A stretch of DNA of 64,000 nt, taken from the NCBI RefSeq assembly GCF_008763945.1, contig NZ_VTQH01000001.1:1803139-1867138 (forward strand), given 5' to 3'. Both the position numbers and the translations under genes were made by a program. The DNA is from Microbacterium testaceum StLB037. Lineage in GTDB: Bacteria > Actinomycetota > Actinomycetes > Actinomycetales > Microbacteriaceae. The notes below the pieces were generated by a model. It searched no databases and was not told where the DNA came from. It saw nothing but the letters and a program-made list of their open reading frames with translations. Positions 59,828 to 64,000 of this stretch are shown here, in pieces. Within the stretch, counting starts at the first letter, position 1; every line of letters starts with the position of its first letter.

Positions 59828-61513
59828 GTGACCACCGCCGCACCTTCCGCAGCGCCCGCCCGCCACCTCTCCGACGCCCCCGACTGGTGGCGCCAGGCCG
59901 TCGTCTACCAGGTCTATCCCCGCAGCTTCGCCGACACGAACGGCGACGGCCTGGGCGACATCCCCGGCATCACCTCGCGCGTTCCGTACCTCGCCGAGTT
60001 GGGGGTGGATGCCGTGTGGCTCAGCCCCTTCTACCCTTCGGCCCTCGCCGACGGCGGGTACGACGTCGCCGACTACCGGGACGTCGACCCGCGGTTGGGC
60101 ACCCTGGCCGACATGGATGAGCTCATTTCGCAGCTGCATGCCCGCGGCATCCGCGTCGTCGTCGACATCGTGCCGAACCACACCTCGAATGATCACGCCT
60201 GGTTCCAGGAGGCCCTGGCCGCCGGCCGCGGGTCGGCCGCCCGCGAGCGGTACATCTTCCGCGAGGGCACCGGACCCGACGGCGCCGAGCCGCCCACCGA
60301 CTGGGTGTCGGTGTTCGGGGGATCGGGGTGGGAGCGCGTCGCCGACGGCCAGTGGTACTTCCACAACTTCGACGTCTCGCAGCCCGACCTGAACTGGTCG
60401 AACCCCGAGGTGCGCGCCGACTTCGTGAAGACCCTGCGCTTCTGGAGCGACCGGGGCGTCGACGGGTTCCGTATCGACGTGGCGCACATGCTCACCAAGG
60501 ACCTCAGCGAACCCCTGCCTTCGCAGGCCGAGCTCGACGCGATGCCCATCGACGGGAACCACCCGCTGCTCGACCGCGACGACGTGCACGAGGTCTACGC
60601 CGAGTGGCGCGCGGTGTTCAATTCGTACGACCCGCCGCGCACGGCCGTGGCTGAGGCGTGGGTGCACCCCTCGCGCGTGCCGCTGTACGCGAGCGCCGAG
60701 AGTCTCGGTCAGTCGTTCAACTTCGACCTGCTCGAGGCCGACTTCGACGCCGGGCAGTTCCGCCGGATCGTCGCCGACAACCTCACGCTCGCGGCGCAGT
60801 CGGGCTCGTCGACGACGTGGGTGCTCTCGAACCACGATGTCGTGCGTCACGCCACGCGGTACGGCCTTCCCGACGCCGAACGCGGCGAGGACGGTCGTCC
60901 GACGCTCAAGCACGGCAACGAGTGGCTGCTGTCGGGCGGGCAGTCGCCGACCCTCGACGCGGAGCGGGGCGAGCGCCGTGCTCGGGCGGCCGCGCTGTTC
61001 GTCCTGGGTCTGCCGGGTTCGGCGTACCTGTACCAGGGCGAGGAGCTCGGTCTGCACGAGGTCGCCGAGATCCCCGACGAGCAGCGTCAGGACCCGACGT
61101 TCTTCCGCAGCAGGGGGATCGATCAAGGGCGCGACGGATGCCGCGTGCCCCTGCCCTGGAGCGAGTCGGGCCCCGCGTTCGGCTTCGGCGACGCCGGCGC
61201 GCACCTTCCCCAGCCGGAGTGGTTCGCAACGTACGCCGTCGACCTGCAGGACGGCGACCCCGCGTCGACCCTGTCCCTGTACCGCCGAGCGCTCGATCTG
61301 CGCCACGAGCTGCAGACCGACGAGCAACTGGAGTGGGTCGAGAGCGCCGGTGACGACGTGGTGGCCTTCGCTCGGCCGAACGGCTGGACCGTCGTGACGA
61401 ACTTCGGCGAGGAGCCCGTTCCGCTTCCCGCCGGCGAGGTGCTGGTGTCGAGCCGGCCGCTCGACGGCGAGACGCTGCCGGGCGAGACGACGGTCTGGCT
61501 GCGGCGCTCCTGA
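59828..61513 (+). CDS. GH13 alpha-glucosidase (oligo-1,6-glucosidase/maltase type)
   Basis: A 561-residue cytoplasmic alpha-glucosidase. DWWRQAVVYQVYPRSFADTNGDGLGDIPGI is the hallmark start of the subfamily. Catalytic regions: VVVDIVPNHTSNDHAWF (I), GFRIDVAHML with the nucleophile Asp (II), AVAEAWVHP with the acid Glu (III) and VLSNHDVVRH (IV). The calcium-site DTNGDGLGD is visible. A Val after the nucleophile (GFRIDVAH) is usual for enzymes preferring alpha-1,4 or alternative linkages over alpha-1,6, so maltase or trehalulose-type activity is open. GTG 59828 follows AAAGGA. Last gene of the transporter operon. Confidence 0.93.
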   Translation: MTTAAPSAAPARHLSDAPDWWRQAVVYQVYPRSFADTNGDGLGDIPGITSRVPYLAELGVDAVWLSPFYPSALADGGYDVADYRDVDPRLGTLADMDELISQLHARGIRVVVDIVPNHTSNDHAWFQEALAAGRGSAARERYIFREGTGPDGAEPPTDWVSVFGGSGWERVADGQWYFHNFDVSQPDLNWSNPEVRADFVKTLRFWSDRGVDGFRIDVAHMLTKDLSEPLPSQAELDAMPIDGNHPLLDRDDVHEVYAEWRAVFNSYDPPRTAVAEAWVHPSRVPLYASAESLGQSFNFDLLEADFDAGQFRRIVADNLTLAAQSGSSTTWVLSNHDVVRHATRYGLPDAERGEDGRPTLKHGNEWLLSGGQSPTLDAERGERRARAAALFVLGLPGSAYLYQGEELGLHEVAEIPDEQRQDPTFFRSRGIDQGRDGCRVPLPWSESGPAFGFGDAGAHLPQPEWFATYAVDLQDGDPASTLSLYRRALDLRHELQTDEQLEWVESAGDDVVAFARPNGWTVVTNFGEEPVPLPAGEVLVSSRPLDGETLPGETTVWLRRS

Positions 61514-61532
61514 CGCGCGCGGTTCTCTCGCA

Positions 61533-61586
61533 AGCGTCCAAGACACCCGGCCCCAATCCCCGGGGACTAAGGGTGTCTTGGACGCT
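61533..61586. repeat. Perfect 15-bp inverted repeat between convergent genes
   Basis: AGCGTCCAAGACACC (61533) and GGTGTCTTGGACGCT (61572) with a 24-nt loop that itself holds a CCCC/GGGG pair. Probably a bidirectional terminator for the GH13 and glycosyltransferase genes. Confidence 0.75.
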
Positions 61587-61595
61587 CGACGGGCT

Positions 61596-62408
61596 TCAGC
61601 CCGTGCGCACCCACGCGTCATCACGGCGCTCGATCGCTCCGGCCGCCGCGAACGCCTCGAGCCAGCCACCCATCGGCCACACGCCCCACCGTGCGTGGAA
61701 CGCGGCGCCGTTGCGGAGGATGTCGTCGAGGTGCTGCCACGGGGGAGAAGACACCGGATGCCACTGGTGGTAGGCGTCCGCCCCTCCCACCCAGTACATC
61801 TCGACGCCCTTCGCGCGAGCGGTCCACGCCAGGTCGGTGTCTTCGGCGCCGTAGCCCTCGTACCCGGGGTGGAAGCCCCCGATGCGCCCCCAGGTCGCCG
61901 CGGTGACGGCGAATGACAGCGACCAGAAGAGGTCGAACTCCTCCGGGGTGGCCCGACGGGTCGCGCCCGCGGCAAGAGCCGGGCGTGCCCGGTGCGGTCG
62001 GGTGAGGAAGGGCAGATCGGATGCCGTTTCCGGCCGCTGCACACTGCTCAGGTAGGTGACCGGCCCGGACAGGACGGCATCGCCGTGGCGCGCGGCCGCC
62101 GCCCGGTAGGCGGGGAGGAGGTCCGCTCCGGGGAGGCAGTCGACGTCGAGGAAGACGAGCAGCTCGGCCCCCGCCTCGATCGCCGCGTCGGCCGCCCGGT
62201 TGCGGCCCTCGCCGACGCGGAGTCCGCGGGGCCCGGGCGGGACGTGCAACGTGAGGGTGTCGGCATCCGGAGCCTCGATCGGCGGCGTCTCGTCGAGCCA
62301 GGTCTCGACCCGCACGATGTCGTCGGCCACCTCGGCGAGCACGCGCCGCTGGCGCTGGAGATGTTCCTCCCGCGCGCGCGAGGCGACGGTGACGACCGCG
62401 GTCCTCAC
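61596..62408 (-). CDS. GT2-family glycosyltransferase (GT-A fold)
   Basis: A 270-residue inverting glycosyltransferase. The N-terminal RTAVVTVASRAREEHLQRQRRVL is followed by VGEGRNRAADAAIEAGAELLVFLDVDCLPG with the DxD metal/nucleotide-sugar motif, then the acceptor-side segment IGGFHPGYEGYGAEDTDLAWTARAKG with the E-D-x-D catalytic pattern of the galactosyltransferase C-terminal type. GTG 62408 overlaps the stop of the upstream gene by 4 nt. One of three overlapping glycosyltransferase genes, probably for a surface glycan or glycolipid; sugar and acceptor unknown. Confidence 0.88.
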   Translation of the reverse strand: MRTAVVTVASRAREEHLQRQRRVLAEVADDIVRVETWLDETPPIEAPDADTLTLHVPPGPRGLRVGEGRNRAADAAIEAGAELLVFLDVDCLPGADLLPAYRAAAARHGDAVLSGPVTYLSSVQRPETASDLPFLTRPHRARPALAAGATRRATPEEFDLFWSLSFAVTAATWGRIGGFHPGYEGYGAEDTDLAWTARAKGVEMYWVGGADAYHQWHPVSSPPWQHLDDILRNGAAFHARWGVWPMGGWLEAFAAAGAIERRDDAWVRTG

Positions 62409-63409
62409 CGCGCCACCGCCTCGATCGCCGCGGCCATGCGGTCGGCGGCCCCCTCGACCTGCCAGCGGGTCCAATCGGGGTCGTCGCCGGCGGCGCGCTC
62501 GATGATCTCCACCAGCTCCGCGGTGCTCGTGCGACTGTCGGCCCGGCGAGCGAGGCCCCAGCGCTCCAGCGCGTCGGCGGTGTCGTGCTGCTCGTCGAAC
62601 GGACGATCCTGCGCGATGACCACGGCGCGGGCACCCGCGGCCGCGAGATCCGCCACGCTGTTCTGACCGGCGGCGCTCACCACGACGGTGCTGCGGGTGA
62701 GGAGCGGCCATGGATCGTCGACACGCGAGGCCGGGTCGTGTCCGGCCGAGGTGACGTCCCATCCGCGGGAGCGCAGGCGAGCGACCAGGTCTTCGCGGAC
62801 GTGGTCATCGAGGACGCGGCCCAGCAACAGCACGGACCGCTGGTCGCGGGCGCCGGGCCGGTCCCGCCCTTCGAAACGCGAGATGCCGCCGGTCCAGACC
62901 ACGCGGTCGACGTGGGGGCCCAGAGCCTCCGCCGCGACGGCGCCACGAGCCCACGGGGCCAGGATGCCGTCGGCGAGATCGTATGCGAGGGCGTGCGGCG
63001 CGTCGGTGCGTGCCCCGGGCTGCGTCATCGCGAGGGTGCGCAGGCCCAGCAACCGCGCGAACACGACGACCTCGACGCTGACGTCGACCACGAAAGCCGA
63101 GAGCGAGCGTTCGGCCGCGATCGAGGCGATCCGTGCGAGTCGGGCCCGGTGCCCCGGGTGATCGTGCGGTGCCCAGTGCAGGTGCCCGCGCACGGTGGGG
63201 TCGGCGTCTCGGGGGTCGACCGTCGAGCCGTCCGGTCGCGTGTACTCATCGGCATCCGGGGGCAGCTCGATCCAGTCCACCCCCGTCGGCAGGTCTGCGG
63301 GGCGGGGCATCGACGAGAACGCGACGACCGGCGTGCGCAGGTGCGGCGCCACGGCCAGGAACCGTGCGACATGACCGTACCCGTGGTGATGGACGTACCA
63401 GCCGATCAC
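62405..63409 (-). CDS. GT-B fold glycosyltransferase (MurG/GT28-like)
   Basis: A 334-residue protein starting VIGWYVHHHGYGHVARFLAVAPHL, the GxGH pattern of MurG-like and related GT-B enzymes. The C-terminal donor domain has RSVLLLGRVLDDHV and STVVVSAAGQNSVADLAAAGARAVVIAQDRPFDEQ, where the nucleotide sugar is gripped. GTG 63409 overlaps the stop of the upstream glycosyltransferase gene (GTGA). The product is probably part of the same glycan pathway as its two neighbours. Confidence 0.85.
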   Translation of the reverse strand: MIGWYVHHHGYGHVARFLAVAPHLRTPVVAFSSMPRPADLPTGVDWIELPPDADEYTRPDGSTVDPRDADPTVRGHLHWAPHDHPGHRARLARIASIAAERSLSAFVVDVSVEVVVFARLLGLRTLAMTQPGARTDAPHALAYDLADGILAPWARGAVAAEALGPHVDRVVWTGGISRFEGRDRPGARDQRSVLLLGRVLDDHVREDLVARLRSRGWDVTSAGHDPASRVDDPWPLLTRSTVVVSAAGQNSVADLAAAGARAVVIAQDRPFDEQHDTADALERWGLARRADSRTSTAELVEIIERAAGDDPDWTRWQVEGAADRMAAAIEAVAR

Positions 63410-64000
63410 CACGACACCGCCGGCACGCGCCGGACGCCGGCGGGCTGGGCGACGTGCGCGAGGACGCGCTCGACCTCGCGGTATCGCTGTGCCAGGGAGT
63501 GCCTCTTCACCGCCGCGTGGCGCGTCCAGACACGGGTGAGCGGCTCGCGCACGCCCTCGGCGGCGAGGTGCGCGGCGGCCTTGGCGAGGGCGACGACATC
63601 CCCCGGCATGACGGTCGTCGAACCCGGCATCTCCGCGAGCACCTCGGAGACGCCGCCGATGTCGAAAGCCGCGACCGGGGTGCCGGTGGCGAGCGCTTCG
63701 GCGATCACGAGACCGAACGGCTCCTCCCACATCGGCGTCACCAGCGCGACGGCGGAGGAACCGACCAGGCGGCACAGATCCGGCTGGCGCAGCGGGCCGA
63801 CGTAGCGGGCGTGCACGCCCAGGCGCGGGACGATCTCCTGCTCGAAGTAGTCCACATCGCCGATGCGTCCGGCGAGCACGATGTGCGCCCCGGCGTGCCG
63901 CGCGGCCTCGATCGCGAGGTGCGGAGCCTTCTCGGGCACGACGCGCCCCGACCACACCCACGACGGCCCCCCGGCCCCGCGGACCCACTGATCGGTGTCG
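63406..64000 (-). CDS. GT4-family glycosyltransferase, C-terminal part (cut by window edge)
   Basis: About 197 C-terminal residues of a retaining GT-B glycosyltransferase of family 4. WSGRVVPEKAPHLAIEAARHAG and IVLAGRIGDVDYFEQEIVPRLG form the start of the donor domain. WEEPFGLVIAEALATGTPVAAFDIGGVSEVL carries the E-x7-E motif. The N-terminal acceptor domain lies beyond the window. The stop overlaps the next gene by 4 nt. First visible gene of the three-gene glycosyltransferase operon. Confidence 0.9.
   Translation of the reverse strand, partial: DTDQWVRGAGGPSWVWSGRVVPEKAPHLAIEAARHAGAHIVLAGRIGDVDYFEQEIVPRLGVHARYVGPLRQPDLCRLVGSSAVALVTPMWEEPFGLVIAEALATGTPVAAFDIGGVSEVLAEMPGSTTVMPGDVVALAKAAAHLAAEGVREPLTRVWTRHAAVKRHSLAQRYREVERVLAHVAQPAGVRRVPAVSW

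Noticed and set aside
1..64000. CRISPR array
   Set aside because: No series of three or more identical repeats with unique spacers of regular length. The repeats seen are paired and inverted, not tandem arrays.

Overview
The window is very GC-rich, densely coding DNA with frequent GGATGCC/GGCATCC words, many GTG starts and many probable leaderless promoters (a TANNNT box 6-7 nt before the start codon). With LAxTG-type wall anchors, a wall-polymer LCP protein and CUT1/CUT2 sugar transporters, this points to an actinobacterium of the Microbacteriaceae, most likely Microbacterium. That assignment is an inference from style and gene content, not a database result.

Layout. 1-14234: a galactan/arabinogalactan utilisation block. 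It has a GH42 beta-galactosidase (partial) divergent from a LacI regulator. A minus-strand operon follows (two CUT1 permeases, binding protein, GH51 arabinofuranosidase, GH35 beta-galactosidase), divergent from a second LacI regulator. Next is a large wall-anchored GH30 galactanase-like enzyme. 14416-27771: mostly housekeeping genes (zinc alcohol dehydrogenase, phosphoglucomutase, prephenate dehydratase, flavin monooxygenase, Asp23 protein, photolyase, lipid kinase, serS, HAD phosphatase, DUF2254). 28002-30613: a wall-anchored cohesin protein next to a secreted amidase that carries a dockerin. 30717-33680: two tRNA-Ser genes. The first has a duplicated 3' end, a membrane protein and a toxin-antitoxin pair downstream. 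An LCP protein gene lies between them and the second tRNA. 33724-37068: a molybdopterin oxidoreductase/flavoreductase operon, DUF808 and a flavin reductase.

37316-49795: a second sugar block. It has a YtfQ-YtfR-YtfT-YjfF furanose-type ABC transporter, an extra ATPase, a third LacI regulator, a 1454-residue wall-anchored protein with two GH43 modules, and the 3' remnant of a GH31 gene. 49913-53883: a CitMHS citrate transporter divergent from a CitA/CitB-type two-component system. 53887-61513: an alpha-glucan block (two GH13 enzymes, a ROK repressor, a CUT1 transporter). 61596-64000: three glycosyltransferase genes, the last cut by the window edge.

How the parts fit. The enzyme set (GH30 endo-beta-1,6-galactanase-like, two GH43 modules, GH51, GH35, GH42) with two uptake systems reads as a pathway for type II arabinogalactan side chains. 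Large enzymes held at the wall would release oligosaccharides and arabinose or galactose. The CUT1 and CUT2 transporters would import them, and cytoplasmic enzymes would finish the job. Palindromic operators can be read directly. TTGACGTCAA-type sites flank the second LacI gene, and TGTGAGCGCTAACA-type sites mark three promoters around the third. The GH43 gene carries one site of each kind, which ties the two blocks together.

The most unusual structures are the adjacent cohesin/dockerin pair and four intergenic elements with one shared architecture: two direct copies of a short motif about 19 nt apart, followed by two inverted copies about 19 nt apart. All four lie between converging genes.
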